Counted from the first letter of the stretch, positions 26,657-34,981 are shown. The stretch: 64,000 bases of DNA from Bryobacterales bacterium (GCA_020846745.1 JADLDI010000142.1:37611-101610); one strand, 5' to 3'. Notes: generated from the letters alone by a model not told the origin. A program made the numbers and translations.

Positions 26657-26703
26657 ATGGCATGGAAGAGGTCGAGAGTTCGAATCTCTCCAGGTCCACC
26701 AAA
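26657..26703 (+). repeat. Right copy of the 47-bp tRNA-Ala direct repeat
   Basis: This copy is identical to 25764-25810 and includes half the anticodon loop, the variable and T arms and the acceptor 3' strand with CCA. The sequence to its left (TGACT) does not continue the tRNA, so it is a partial, non-functional copy, as expected for the distal attachment site of an integrated element. Confidence 0.88.
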
Positions 26704-26742
26704 CAAACCCAACAAGCGAGCGGATACGGTTCAGCCTGAGGT

Positions 26743-27027
26743 TCAGCCGAATAGTTCGCTATGGGAGCCCAACCGCGCGAGACGTAAAGTGTCGGTGCCC
26801 GGCTTGCTGTAAATCAGCAGCAAGTCAGGCTTTATATGGCATTCACGGTAATCCGCCCATTCACCGCTCAACCCGTGGTCGCGGTTCTTCTTTGGCAAGA
26901 CTTGATCGGACGCCAGTCGCGCCACCACTGTTGAGACAAGCGAATCCAAATCGTTGCGGTGGTGCGGGGTTGCCTTCGCGCGCTTAAAGTCACGCTTAAA
27001 TGCCGAGGATCGTTCAATCGTCCTCAT
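26743..27027 (-). CDS. YafQ-family mRNA interferase toxin
   Basis: A 94-residue protein of the YafQ/RelE family. RTIERSSAFKRDFKRAKATP at the N-terminus, then DHGLSGEWADYRECHIKPDL and LLIYSKPGTDTLRLARLGSH, match the family with its C-terminal His (SHSELFG) that acts in ribosome-dependent mRNA cleavage. Its start overlaps the end of the antitoxin gene by 14 bp, so the two are translated together. It is the second toxin-antitoxin pair, on the opposite strand and just outside the tRNA repeat. Confidence 0.85.
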   Translation of the reverse strand: MRTIERSSAFKRDFKRAKATPHHRNDLDSLVSTVVARLASDQVLPKKNRDHGLSGEWADYRECHIKPDLLLIYSKPGTDTLRLARLGSHSELFG

Positions 27028-27280
27028 TTAGGTCGGCCATCAAAGCGGCTGTGCTGGTGAACCGTTTGCCCTTCCCCGCCTCAAGCTCGACAATCGCCTT
27101 GCGCGTCGTCGCGTTTGGCGCCTTAACCTCGAAGGGTAACCGACGCTCATCCACCACCCGCAACATGAGCAGGCGAATCGCATCCGAAATGGACAGTCCC
27201 ATTGCGGCCAGAGCATCGCTGGCGCGTTCCTTAGTCGCGCTGTCGATGCGAGCGCGAACGTACGTGTCGGCCGTCTTCAT
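27014..27280 (-). CDS. RelB/DinJ-family antitoxin
   Basis: An 88-residue protein with the ribbon-helix-helix N-terminus TYVRARIDSATKERASDALA (about 6-25) and AAMGLSISDAIRLLMLRVVD, the DinJ hallmark. The C-terminal acidic tail (SMADLNEDD-like, here TAALMADLNEDD) is disordered and would wrap the YafQ toxin. Antitoxin first, toxin second, as in dinJ-yafQ. RHH antitoxins normally repress their own promoter. Confidence 0.85.
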   Translation of the reverse strand: MKTADTYVRARIDSATKERASDALAAMGLSISDAIRLLMLRVVDERRLPFEVKAPNATTRKAIVELEAGKGKRFTSTAALMADLNEDD

Positions 27281-27382
27281 GTTTAGCCTCCGTTAGGTTC
27301 GATCCGTACGCCTATTGTAGTCACAATGCGATCACGGCGTAAAGCGATTACCGATCGAGCGGGCTGGAATCTCTCCTATTTC

Positions 27383-29254
27383 TTACAGCACCACCCGCTG
27401 ATCTCCCTCGCGCCTCGTAATATGTTCCCGGTCCAGATACTCCAATAGCGGAATCGCGTACTTCCGGCTCACACCCGTCCAATCCTTAAACTCGCCCACC
27501 TGAAACCGTGTCCCCTTGTGTCCCGCGAGCAACGCCCGCAACGCGCCGATCGCATCGGGATGAAACACCAGCTCTTCGCTCACCTTCACCAGCCGCCGCT
27601 GCCTGATCAGCATCTGCAGGATCCCCTTCGCCCGAGCTGCCTCTACACCTGACTTCGCGAGCACCTCAGGAACCGCGGGTACGGTCAATCCCGCTTCGCG
27701 AAACGCCCCTTCAATCCGTGCCATCGCTTCTTCTTCATCCTGCTGCAGCCGCACCTTGTGCGACGCCAGCCGCACCGTATCGCCTTCCCCCACCAGCGTC
27801 TTGCTCATCTTGAGCAGCACGTCCAACACCCCAGCCGGGGCGCCTTCCAACTCTTTCCCGCGCAACTCCTCTTTGGAAATCCCAGCCAGCAGCGGATTGG
27901 CCCGGTGGAACGCCGCCACTCGGTCGTGAATCCGCTTGAGCGTCGCCTCCGCCTGCCACCGGTCCATCACCAGCGCCGCCGGCTCGCCGATCGTCACCAC
28001 TTGTGCACTCGCCAGAATCGGCTTGAGCGCGCTAAGCGTCAACCCCGTCCGCGCCACCAACTCCGTCACCGCAATCGCGATCCCCGCCTCTTTCACCAGT
28101 TGCGACACACGCTCGCCCGGACCCGCCTGCGCCAGCTTCGCCGCCCGCTCCGCCGCGGCCGCCCGGCGCTGCTTCATCGGCGGATCAATATCGATCACCC
28201 GCCCCCCGCCAATGGTCACCACCGGAGAAAACATGCGGATGATGAACCGGTCACCCGGCAGCAGCAATATCGGTTCCCCCAACAGTAACCGCACCAGCCC
28301 GCGCGACCCCGGCTGCAACCTGTCCTTCGGGTCCAGCAGCTTCACCTGCGCCTCCGTCTCCGCCGTACCCGCGTGAAAGTGCACCGGCGCATTGTGCTTC
28401 AGCGGTTTCGCCGACTCCAGCAGATCCAGCTCGCAATCGATCGTTCGCGTCGCCCGCAATACGCCCGCCGCCGTGATCGTCAGCCCACGCCGCAATTCCG
28501 CCGCATCCGCGCCCGCCAGGTTCAATGCCGTCCGCTGGCCCGCCACCGCCTTCGACTCCGTCTTTCCATGCACCTGCACCGACCGCACACGCAATCGCTT
28601 GCCGCCCGGCTGCACCTCCACTTCGTCCTCTTTCTCCACCGATCCCGAAACCAGCGTGCCCGTCACCACCGTCCCGAACCCACGCATCGAAAATGACCGG
28701 TCCACCGGCAGCCGCAGCCATCCCGCGGCCGTCTTCTCCGCAACTTGTTCGCCCACCCGCGCCAAAGCCGCCTTCAGATCGTCAATCCCAAGCCCCGTCT
28801 TCGAACTCACCGCCACCACCGGCGCGCCTTCTAAAAAGGATCCGGCCACGAACTCCTCCACCTCCAGCCGGACCAGTTCCAGAATCTCCGCATCCACCAG
28901 GTCCGCCTTCGTCAGCACCACGATCCCGGCCTTCACCCCCAGCAGCCGGCAGATGTCGAAGTGCTCGCGTGTCTGCGGTTTGATCGATTCATCGGCCGCA
29001 ATGATCAGCAGCACCACATCCACGCCCACCGCCCCCGCCAGCATGTTCTTGACAAACCGCTCGTGCCCGGGCACATCCACAAACCCCAGCCGCAGCTTGG
29101 AACCCAGTTCCAGATGTGCGAATCCAAGGTCTATGGAAATCCCGCGCCGCTTCTCTTCTTCCAGCCGGTCTGTCTCAATGCCGGTGAGCGCGCCTACCAG
29201 CGCGGTTTTCCCGTGGTCGATATGGCCCGCCGTGCCGACGATAATGTTTCTCAT
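27383..29254 (-). CDS. selB: Selenocysteine-specific elongation factor SelB
   Basis: A 623-residue GTPase that delivers Sec-tRNA to UGA codons at SECIS hairpins. From the start MRNIIVGTAGHIDHGKTALV at 29254, G1 is at 7-17, G3 is DVPGH (60-64) and G4 is TKAD (115-118). Three beta-barrel domains follow, and the C-terminal 230 residues hold the winged helices that bind SECIS, ending with YAIPLLEYLDREHITRREGD. An upstream ATG at 29293 is unlikely. No selA, selD or selC is visible in the window. The start codon overlaps that of the divergent VWFA gene. Confidence 0.95.
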   Translation of the reverse strand: MRNIIVGTAGHIDHGKTALVGALTGIETDRLEEEKRRGISIDLGFAHLELGSKLRLGFVDVPGHERFVKNMLAGAVGVDVVLLIIAADESIKPQTREHFDICRLLGVKAGIVVLTKADLVDAEILELVRLEVEEFVAGSFLEGAPVVAVSSKTGLGIDDLKAALARVGEQVAEKTAAGWLRLPVDRSFSMRGFGTVVTGTLVSGSVEKEDEVEVQPGGKRLRVRSVQVHGKTESKAVAGQRTALNLAGADAAELRRGLTITAAGVLRATRTIDCELDLLESAKPLKHNAPVHFHAGTAETEAQVKLLDPKDRLQPGSRGLVRLLLGEPILLLPGDRFIIRMFSPVVTIGGGRVIDIDPPMKQRRAAAAERAAKLAQAGPGERVSQLVKEAGIAIAVTELVARTGLTLSALKPILASAQVVTIGEPAALVMDRWQAEATLKRIHDRVAAFHRANPLLAGISKEELRGKELEGAPAGVLDVLLKMSKTLVGEGDTVRLASHKVRLQQDEEEAMARIEGAFREAGLTVPAVPEVLAKSGVEAARAKGILQMLIRQRRLVKVSEELVFHPDAIGALRALLAGHKGTRFQVGEFKDWTGVSRKYAIPLLEYLDREHITRREGDQRVVL

Positions 29255-30230
29255 GCTGTGCGCGGTCCTACTGCTCCTGCTGCCCTCAATCATCTTCGCT
29301 TCCGCTCCGCTGCCACAGCAACCCGCTCAGCAGCAACCCCACGAGCAGCCTCAACAAGAAACCCCGGTCTTCCGCACCGGCGTCTCTCTCGTCCGTGTCG
29401 ACGCCCAAGTCGTATCCGACCGCCGGCCCGTCCAGGGACTCACCAGGCAGGACTTCATCGTCCTCGACAACGGCGATCCCCAGCCCATCGAATACTTCGG
29501 CCGCGAGTCCGAACCCATCTGGCTCGTCCTCTTGCTCGATGTCTCGGGCAGCATGACCAGGCGCGTCTCTGAGATTGCCGCGGTCGCCCGCCAGTCCCTC
29601 AAAACGCTGAAGCCCGAAGATCAGGTGGCCGTCATGCTGTTCTCTCGCAACACCAAACTCGCCGCGGACTTCTCCGCAAACCCTGAAGACGCCGCCCCCG
29701 CCATTCAGCAAGCCGCTCGCGAACGGTCGCTCGGCGCCGGGTCGCGCATCTACGAATCGATCGTCGACGCCGCCAATTACATCAAACTAAAGGCAGCTAA
29801 CAAGCCCGGCCGCCGCGCCATCGTCATCCTCACCGATAACGAAGGTCTCGCCTACCAGGTGCCGGACCAGATCGTGCTCAACGCCCTGTTCGCCGCCAAC
29901 ACGACCCTCAACGCCATCGTCACCCCGAACGCGAAACCGCCCGCAGCCCTAAAACCCGGCCAGCAGTTCAATCCCGACTTCATCCCGCATGACGTCTTCA
30001 AACTCGCCCGCGAAACCGGCGGCGAGGTCCTCAAAGCCCAGAATGCCGGCGAGACGTTCAACGATATGCTCGACCGCCTGCGCACCCGCTACAGCCTCCA
30101 CTACCGTCCACCTCAACAGACCAAGCCCGGCGCCATCCACACCATCAAGGTCGCGCTGTCGCCCGAAGCCGCCCGCCGCTATCCCAAAGCCGAAGTGCGG
30201 GCGCGGTCGGGGTACGTGGTGGACCAATAA
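29253..30230 (+). CDS. Secreted VWFA-domain protein, TIGR03436 family
   Basis: A 325-residue exported protein; an ATG at 29253 (or 29244, three residues longer) opens the signal peptide MLCAVLLLLLPSIIFASA. A short beta domain (GVSLVRVDAQVVSDRRPVQG) is followed by a VWFA domain with the metal-site DVSGSM in LLLDVSGSMTRR, and the C-terminal YSLHYRPP region. TIGR03436 proteins are multiplied in Acidobacteria and have no known ligand. The start overlaps the start of divergent selB. Confidence 0.85.
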   Translation: MLCAVLLLLLPSIIFASAPLPQQPAQQQPHEQPQQETPVFRTGVSLVRVDAQVVSDRRPVQGLTRQDFIVLDNGDPQPIEYFGRESEPIWLVLLLDVSGSMTRRVSEIAAVARQSLKTLKPEDQVAVMLFSRNTKLAADFSANPEDAAPAIQQAARERSLGAGSRIYESIVDAANYIKLKAANKPGRRAIVILTDNEGLAYQVPDQIVLNALFAANTTLNAIVTPNAKPPAALKPGQQFNPDFIPHDVFKLARETGGEVLKAQNAGETFNDMLDRLRTRYSLHYRPPQQTKPGAIHTIKVALSPEAARRYPKAEVRARSGYVVDQ

Positions 30231-30316
30231 CCCAGGGCATGTGCAAAAACGCCGCGAATGCGATTTAGTGCGCCCTCTAACTCCGCCAAACCATTCAAAA
30301 CAAGCAACATCTAACC

Positions 30317-30340
30317 GAGCCGCGACCGCAAGGGAGCGGT
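30317..30340. repeat. Short dispersed repeat with ACCGCAAGGGAGCGGT core
   Basis: The core ACCGCAAGGGAGCGGT lies in a 259-bp gap between the VWFA gene and the TetR gene. Related versions occur at 55161-55350 (ACCGCAACCGTAAGGGCG, CCCCAAGGGAGCGCTG). It is imperfectly palindromic and looks like a member of an intergenic repeat family of this genome. Nothing else could be recognised in the gap. Confidence 0.5.
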
Positions 30341-30489
30341 GTTCCGGATTTCTGCACAAAAGCCCGCTGCACACAAGCCCGCGCTCCCATCCCTCCTCAA
30401 CCCCCGTAAGCGCCGGATTACCCCATCCGAAAGCCCTCCAAACCCAATTCGTCCTTTTGTTTTCGAAACGATGCGGCTAGAATCAACCC

Positions 30490-31065
30490 ATGCCTCGCCC
30501 CCGTTCGCAATCTGCGCGTTCGGCAATCCTGGCCGCCACTCAGGCCCTGCTCACCGAAAAAGGCTTCTCCGCCCTTACCATTGAGGGCGTGGCCGCTCGG
30601 GCCAATGCCGGGAAAGCCACCATCTACCGCTGGTGGCCCGACCGGGCGACCCTTGCCGCCGAGGCGCTGCTCGGTGGAGCCATCGAACCCATCCCGGTGC
30701 CGGACACCGGTAATGCCCGCGAGGACTTCCGCCGTCACATGCAGTTGCTCGCCGTCGCCATGAAACGCGAGTTCGGCCCCCGCCTGCTGACCGCCCTCGC
30801 CTGCACCCAGGAAAACAAAGAACTACTGGCGCAATTCCGCGCGAATTTGTGGCGTGTTCTACGGCAAAGCCTGGCCCCCGCTATTCAGCGTGCCGCCGCC
30901 CGCCGCGAGATCCGGTCAAACCTCTTCTCCGAAGTAGTCTTCGACCTTCTATATGGACCGGTCATTTTCCGCTTCCTGACCGCCCCGGAGACTCTCACGC
31001 CCGACTATGTCGATGCCCTCTGTGACGCAGTCATGGCCGGCATGGCCGCGCCAGGCGTGAATTGA
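30490..31065 (+). CDS. TetR/AcrR-family transcriptional regulator
   Basis: A 191-residue regulator. The N-terminal DNA-binding helix-turn-helix spans about residues 10-58, with TEKGFSALTIEGVAARANAG and KATIYRWWPDRATLAAEALL. The C-terminal all-helical ligand domain is of the TetR_C type (FDLLYGPVIFRFLTAPETL). No adjacent efflux or enzyme gene runs divergently, so target and inducer cannot be inferred. Confidence 0.9.
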   Translation: MPRPRSQSARSAILAATQALLTEKGFSALTIEGVAARANAGKATIYRWWPDRATLAAEALLGGAIEPIPVPDTGNAREDFRRHMQLLAVAMKREFGPRLLTALACTQENKELLAQFRANLWRVLRQSLAPAIQRAAARREIRSNLFSEVVFDLLYGPVIFRFLTAPETLTPDYVDALCDAVMAGMAAPGVN

Positions 31066-31129
31066 CGCTGACGCAACTACTTTTGCAAAAGAATTTTTCG
31101 TTCCGAATCAATCACTTAGACGGGAATCT

Positions 31130-31156
31130 CTAGCACTCTCCGATCGAGTGTGCTAA
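31130..31156. promoter_or_regulatory. CIRCE element (HrcA operator) of groESL
   Basis: The sequence CTAGCACTC-N9-GTGTGCTAA matches the CIRCE consensus TTAGCACTC-N9-GAGTGCTAA with two differences and the exact spacer. It lies about 100 bp before groES. HrcA bound here represses groESL until heat or misfolded protein draws GroEL away. hrcA itself is not in the window. Confidence 0.88.
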
Positions 31157-31256
31157 TAATATTCTACGGGCGCGGGTGCCTACCCGAACTAAGAGCCCTA
31201 ACTACGAAATTTACCATCCACTTAAGTTACTGCTGTTTTCAGGAGGTATCACCCCG

Positions 31257-31556
31257 ATGGCTATCAATATTCGTCCGCTCTACGACCGAATCGTTGTGAA
31301 ACGGATTGACGAACCCGAGACTGTAAAAGGCGGAATTATCATTCCCGACAGCGCCAAGGAGAAGCCCCAGGAAGCTGAAGTCGTTGCAGTCGGCAACGGC
31401 AAGCGCGGGGACGATGGAAAGCTCATCGCCTTGGAAGTCAAGGTGGGCGATCGCATTCTCTTTGGCAAGTACTCCGGCAACGACATCAAGATCGACGGTG
31501 AGGAATACCTCATCCTCCGCGAGGACGAGATCTTGGGCGTTCTGGTGAAAGCCTAG
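31257..31556 (+). CDS. groES: Co-chaperonin GroES
   Basis: A 99-residue co-chaperonin; the start ATG 31257 (MAINIRPLYDRIVVKRIDEP) follows a near-perfect AGGAGGT at 31241-31247. A GTG or ATG further upstream at 31176 has no family support. The mobile loop (ETVKGGIIIPDSAKEKPQEA) and the C-terminal LREDEILGVL are typical. It caps the GroEL ring. Regulated by the CIRCE element upstream and co-transcribed with groL. Confidence 0.97.
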   Translation: MAINIRPLYDRIVVKRIDEPETVKGGIIIPDSAKEKPQEAEVVAVGNGKRGDDGKLIALEVKVGDRILFGKYSGNDIKIDGEEYLILREDEILGVLVKA

Positions 31557-31601
31557 TTTTTTACAAGTTCCTAAGAAAGACATATCGAGGAGCCAACAAA
31601 C

Positions 31602-33227
31602 ATGCCAGCAAAGCAGATTGTTTATAGCGAGAGTTCCCGGCAAGCGATTCTGCGCGGCGTCAATCAATTGGCCGATGCCGTGAAGGTCACGCTCGGTCCG
31701 AAGGGCCGCAACGTCGTTCTCGAGAAGAAGTTCGGTGGTCCGACGATCACCAAAGACGGCGTGACGGTCGCCAAGGAAGTTGAACTCAAGGATCCGCTCG
31801 AAAATATGGGCGCCCAGATGGTGCGTGAGGTCGCTTCCAAGACCTCCGACGTGGCCGGCGACGGTACCACCACCGCCACCATCCTCGCCCAGTCCATCTT
31901 CCGTGAAGGCGTGAAGGCCGTTGCTGCCGGAGCCAACCCGATGGCCCTGAAGCGCGGTATCGAGCAGGCCGTTGAAAAGGTCGTTGACAAGGTCCACAGC
32001 CTGTCCAAGCCCGTTTCCGGTGACATGATCGCCCAGGTGGGCACCATCTCCGCCAACGGCGACACCACCATCGGCAACATCATCGCCGAAGCGATGAAGA
32101 AGGTCGGCAAGGACGGCGTCATCACCGTCGAAGAATCGAAAACAATGAACACCGAGCTGCAGACCGTTGACGGTATGCAGTTCGATCGCGGCTACCTGTC
32201 GCCCTACTTCATCACCGATCCGGACCGGATGGAAGTCGTGCTCGAAGAGCCCTACATCCTGATCCACGAAAAGAAGATCAGCAACATGAAGGACCTGCTG
32301 CCGCTGCTCGAGCAGATCGCTCGCGCCGGCCGTCCGCTGCTGATCATTGCGGAAGAAGTGGAAGGCGAAGCCCTTGCCACTCTCGTTGTGAACAAACTGC
32401 GTGGCACCCTGAACGCCTGCGCCGTCAAGGCCCCGGGCTTCGGTGATCGCCGCAAGGCCATGCTCGAGGATATCGGCATCCTCACCGGCGGCAAGGCCAT
32501 CATGGAAGAGACCGGCATTAAGTTGGAAGGCGTCCGCCTCGATGACCTCGGCCGCGCCAAGCGCGTCACCATCGACAAAGACAACACCACCATCGTCGAC
32601 GGCTCTGGCGTGCAGAAGAGCATCGAGGGCCGCATCAAGCAGCTCCGCGCCCAGATCGACGAGACCACTTCCGACTACGACCGTGAGAAGCTCCAGGAGC
32701 GCCTGGCCAAGCTCGCCGGTGGCGTTGCCGTCATTAAAGTCGGCGCCGCGACCGAAACCGAAATGAAGGAGAAGAAGGCCCGCGTTGAGGACGCCCTCCA
32801 TGCCACCCGCGCTGCGGTGGAAGAAGGTATCGTCCCCGGCGGCGGTGTCGCCCTGCTCCGCGCTGGCATCATTCTCGCCGATTACAAGCTGACCGGTGAC
32901 GAGCAGATCGGTGTCGACATCGTCCGCCGCGCTTGCGAAGAGCCGGCCCGCCAGATCTCCGGCAACGCTGGTTTCGAAGGCGCCATCGTCGTCGAAAAGG
33001 TCCGCTCCGGCGGTGACAACTACGGCTTTAACGCCGCGACCGGCGTCTACGAAGACCTGGTTGAGTCCGGTGTCATCGACCCCACCAAGGTCACCCGCAC
33101 CGCTCTCCAGAACGCTTCCTCCATCTCCGCGCTCATGCTCACCACCGAAGCCATGATCTGCGAGATCCCCGAAAAGAAGGCCGCTGCCCCCGCCCCCGGC
33201 GGTGAGCACGGCGGTATGGATTACTAA
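31602..33227 (+). CDS. groL: Chaperonin GroEL
   Basis: A 541-residue chaperonin. The ATP-binding DGTTTATILAQSI (about residues 87-99) and the usual apical and equatorial segments are present. The tail is GGEHGGMDY rather than a long GGM repeat. It starts 45 bp after groES with GAGGAG upstream of its ATG. A terminator follows. It forms the double ring in which proteins fold. Confidence 0.97.
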   Translation: MPAKQIVYSESSRQAILRGVNQLADAVKVTLGPKGRNVVLEKKFGGPTITKDGVTVAKEVELKDPLENMGAQMVREVASKTSDVAGDGTTTATILAQSIFREGVKAVAAGANPMALKRGIEQAVEKVVDKVHSLSKPVSGDMIAQVGTISANGDTTIGNIIAEAMKKVGKDGVITVEESKTMNTELQTVDGMQFDRGYLSPYFITDPDRMEVVLEEPYILIHEKKISNMKDLLPLLEQIARAGRPLLIIAEEVEGEALATLVVNKLRGTLNACAVKAPGFGDRRKAMLEDIGILTGGKAIMEETGIKLEGVRLDDLGRAKRVTIDKDNTTIVDGSGVQKSIEGRIKQLRAQIDETTSDYDREKLQERLAKLAGGVAVIKVGAATETEMKEKKARVEDALHATRAAVEEGIVPGGGVALLRAGIILADYKLTGDEQIGVDIVRRACEEPARQISGNAGFEGAIVVEKVRSGGDNYGFNAATGVYEDLVESGVIDPTKVTRTALQNASSISALMLTTEAMICEIPEKKAAAPAPGGEHGGMDY

Positions 33228-33272
33228 ACCGCCGCTTAACGCGAGCGTTTCTCCGAAACGAACCCAATTCGG

Positions 33273-33309
33273 CGGGTCGTGGATCACAAATCCGCGACCC
33301 GTTTTTTAT
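33273..33309 (+). terminator. Rho-independent terminator after groESL
   Basis: Stem GGGTCGTGGAT / ATCCGCGACCC (one T-G position) around a short CACAA loop, followed by GTTTTTTATT. It ends the groESL transcript about 45 bp after the groL stop. Confidence 0.85.
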
Positions 33310-33394
33310 TTGTCTGACAGAGCCTCTCGCCTCCCGATCACCATTAGCGATCCTCCACCTCCGCCCTCGGAGCAGGCAACTAGCAACCTTTCTC

Positions 33395-33440
33395 CCAGCC
33401 AGTGCGTACTATTATCGTGGCCCCACGACGCACTGGCTGG
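33395..33440 (+). promoter_or_regulatory. Stem-loop embracing the start codon of the second VWFA gene
   Basis: A 13-bp perfect inverted repeat (CCAGCCAGTGCGT at 33395-33407 and ACGCACTGGCTGG at 33428-33440) with a 20-base loop. The GTG start at 33402 sits in the left arm, and a second in-frame GTG at 33417 lies in the loop. In the mRNA the first start would be hidden. No Shine-Dalgarno sequence is seen, so translation initiation may be controlled by this fold. Confidence 0.6.
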
Positions 33441-34916
33441 TTCGGTTTCCTCTTGCTGATACCCGCCCTCACGGCACAAGACAAAGCCGCACAAGACAAA
33501 CAGGACGCACCTGTAGTCTTTCGCAGCGATGTTGCGCTCATCCGTGTCGATGCGCAGGTCCTCGATCGCCAGAACCGCGCCATCACCGGACTGACGCGTG
33601 ACGATTTCGTCCTTCGCGACGAAGGGCAGATCCGCGAAATCCGTAACTTTGCCAGTGAGGACATGCCCGCCGACGTCTTGCTTTTGTTGGACGTGAGCCG
33701 TAGCATGCGCCCCCACATCGAGCGCATCGCCAACGCCGCCAACGAAGCCATGCTGGTCCTCGGCAAACAGGATCGCGTCGGCATCATGGTCTTCGATCGC
33801 GAAACCCGTGTGCGCCTTCCATTGCAGGACAGCTTCGGTGACGTCGGCCGCGAACTGCACCGCCTGCTCGACCAAGAGCATTTCAACGGCGGCACCGACA
33901 TCACTCGTGCGCTCTATGACGCTCAGAAATATCTCGCGCGCGGCGCTCGCAGCGGTGCCCGTCGCGCAATCGTAATCGTGACTGATGACCAGACCGAGCG
34001 CGATCGCGATGACGATGGTGTTACTTCCGCTTTCTCGCGGTCCGACATCGTACTCAGCGCCATTCTTGCCCCTGACGCGATGGGCAGTTCCCGATTCCCG
34101 GGCGGCGGCGGTGGTGGTACTCGCCGTAGCGGCGGAGGTTGGCCCGGCGGCGGAGGCGGCGGCCTGCCCTCGATCATCTTTGGGCCCGGCTATCCTGGCG
34201 GCGGTGGCCGGTATCCCGGTGGTGGCTATCCCGGCGGCGGCGGAGGCTACCCAGGTGGTGGTGGCGGCTATCCCCGTGGCGGCGGTCGTTACCCCGGCGG
34301 CGGAGGCGGCGGCAACATGGGTTACGGAACCCGCTCCGCCGGCACCGCCGAAATCGCTCAGCGCACCGGTGGCGACAGCTTACAAATCGATGACGCATCC
34401 GCTCTCGAAACCACGCTGTCCCGTATCCGGCAGCGCTACGCTTTGCATTACTACATGCCCGATGGCGCTAAACCCTCGCAGGAGCGCAACATCGTCGTTG
34501 AACTAAGTGCCGCGGCACGCCGCCGTTACCCCGATGCGCAGGTCCACTCTCGGCGTTTGTACACCACCGGTTCCGATGCTGGCTCCACTGTGTCCACCAA
34601 CCAGTCCGATCCTCCAGTTGTGGTCGCTTCAGGTTCCGGTCAGTCCTCCACCACCAGTTCCGGCGACAGCGCCGACGAGACGCCTCGACTGAAACGCCGG
34701 CGTCCCATGGTCGACGAACCATCCGGCTCGCGTACCGGACCGTCCTCGAGTTCTCAATCGCAAGGCGGCTGGCGCCGTTCCACCGACCCTGAGCCGTCCA
34801 CGGCCCCGGCCGCCGGCGCTCCGTCATCGCCGCAGCAGACCGCCCAACCCTCCGGCGACGCTCCCCGCAAGTCCGGCGGATGGCGTCAGGCTACGCCCGA
34901 AGATACGAAGCCCTAG
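33402..34916 (+). CDS. Secreted VWFA-domain protein with Gly/Tyr/Pro-rich insertion, TIGR03436 family
   Basis: A 504-residue protein with a signal segment (GWFGFLLLIPALTAQ), the beta domain (DVALIRVDAQVLDRQNRAITG) and a VWFA domain with LLLLDVSRSM, in which the usual DxSGS reads DVSRS. Residues about 229-306 are an insertion of GGGGYPGGGG-like repeats within the VWFA fold, absent from the neighbour at 29253. After ALHYYMPDG the C-terminal 130 residues are Ser/Pro/Gly-rich and probably disordered. The start is GTG 33402, or GTG 33417 in the hairpin loop. Cell-surface adhesion or assembly is a guess only. Confidence 0.82.
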   Translation: MRTIIVAPRRTGWFGFLLLIPALTAQDKAAQDKQDAPVVFRSDVALIRVDAQVLDRQNRAITGLTRDDFVLRDEGQIREIRNFASEDMPADVLLLLDVSRSMRPHIERIANAANEAMLVLGKQDRVGIMVFDRETRVRLPLQDSFGDVGRELHRLLDQEHFNGGTDITRALYDAQKYLARGARSGARRAIVIVTDDQTERDRDDDGVTSAFSRSDIVLSAILAPDAMGSSRFPGGGGGGTRRSGGGWPGGGGGGLPSIIFGPGYPGGGGRYPGGGYPGGGGGYPGGGGGYPRGGGRYPGGGGGGNMGYGTRSAGTAEIAQRTGGDSLQIDDASALETTLSRIRQRYALHYYMPDGAKPSQERNIVVELSAAARRRYPDAQVHSRRLYTTGSDAGSTVSTNQSDPPVVVASGSGQSSTTSSGDSADETPRLKRRRPMVDEPSGSRTGPSSSSQSQGGWRRSTDPEPSTAPAAGAPSSPQQTAQPSGDAPRKSGGWRQATPEDTKP

Positions 34917-34957
34917 AGTCGCCTGTTTGGCTACGTTTGTAAACGCCAAGTATACGA

Positions 34958-34979
34958 ACAGATATACGAAAATATCTGT
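34958..34979. promoter_or_regulatory. Inverted repeat just before the RidA-like gene
   Basis: ACAGATAT-ACGAAA-ATATCTGT: perfect 8-bp arms and a 6-base loop, ending 2 bp before the ATG at 34982. No ribosome-binding site is recognisable, and the fold occupies the place where it should be. It could be an operator or an RNA hairpin; the AT-rich, GC-poor composition differs from the surroundings. Confidence 0.5.
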
Positions 34980-34981
34980 AC

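Noticed and set aside
26603..26812. A 69-codon frame across the right tRNA repeat
   Set aside because: It translates the tRNA fragment itself and has no family features.
28392..29252. N-terminal extension of the first VWFA gene across selB
   Set aside because: The added 287 residues are Ser/Pro/Thr-rich antisense of selB; the signal peptide begins at 29253.
31239..33287. A 682-codon frame antisense to groESL
   Set aside because: Composition typical of an antisense shadow, and both groES and groL are clearly coding.
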